In this document: positions 63,803-64,000 of the stretch, in pieces
Position numbering within the stretch: the stretch's first letter is position 1
How the letters are laid out: each line of letters opens with the position of its first letter
Assembly: GCA_964304625.1 (NCBI GenBank)
Contig: OZ199840.1
Coordinates: 1,550,001-1,614,000 of the forward strand
Direction: 5' to 3'
DNA from: Kudoa neothunni
Taxonomy: Eukaryota > Cnidaria
Length of the DNA: 64,000 bases
Made by a program: the position numbers and the translations under genes
The notes under the pieces: generated by a model
Seen by the model: only the letters and a program-made list of their open reading frames with translations
What the model was told of the DNA's origin: nothing
Database searches by the model: none

Positions 63803-64000
63803 GGAACTAGACAAAAGTTAGAAATTTTCAAACAAACCTACCACTAAACTTATTATTAGTCGAAACAGTAAGGGAATCATGCAATCTAAAATATAAAATA
63901 TATTAGGTAAATACATGTTAAGAAGTAAAATTTGACGAACTTTTGAGAATCTTGGTTTTTTGAGGAATTTTTTGATGAATCGTTTGGTAAATCATTGTCA
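63803..64000. other. Right edge
   Basis: AT-rich sequence upstream of the orphan frame; nothing recognised. Confidence 0.3.

Overview
The window is AT-rich eukaryotic DNA, and I read it as an invertebrate animal. The genes carry GT-AG introns that are mostly 40-85 nt (a few only 23-29 nt). The proteins include animal types: secreted multi-Kunitz proteins, an endosomal syntaxin, a PH-ArfGAP-ankyrin protein and a RING-H2 protein. The mobile DNA is pogo/Tigger, piggyBac and a tRNA-derived SINE. The lineage cannot be fixed from sequence alone; tiny introns plus low GC suggest a small-bodied or parasitic animal, but that is inference.

Layout. 1-13 kb: an intronless nucleoside hydrolase (minus), two copies of a dispersed repeat, a six-exon RING-H2 protein (plus), then gene-poor DNA. 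13.3-40.3 kb: five tandem copies of one six-exon gene for a secreted protein of a signal peptide plus five Kunitz-like domains, one domain per exon, all introns in phase 1. The repeat unit is about 4.3 kb. Three of the four spacers are enlarged by one DNA transposon each: Tigger at 15.8-17.8 kb, a second pogo/Tigger-like element at 23.7-27.0 kb, and piggyBac at 34.65-37.57 kb. Copies 1 and 2 are open; copies 3, 4 and 5 appear broken to different degrees. 41.4-43.6 kb: a 13-exon gene for an unrecognised secreted cysteine-containing protein. 44.0-46.9 kb: an ArfGAP of the ACAP kind (minus). 47.6-52.1 kb: tRNA-derived SINE sequence and a decayed Tigger transposase. 53.6-54.8 kb: a nine-exon syntaxin-7/12-like Qa-SNARE (minus). 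58.8-60.3 kb: a sixth, divergent copy of the Kunitz gene with the same six-exon plan. 60.4-62.2 kb: another copy of the dispersed repeat. 63.4-63.8 kb: an orphan ORF.

The most unusual content is the Kunitz family. Only the second domain keeps all six cysteines. The others have lost cysteines mostly in disulfide pairs, so the first domain would keep one disulfide and domains 3-5 two. The copies share long blocks that look identical by eye, in a patchwork that implies gene conversion. All exon structures below were worked out by eye from reading frame, splice sites and comparison between copies; where I give a total length, the exons sum to a multiple of three.
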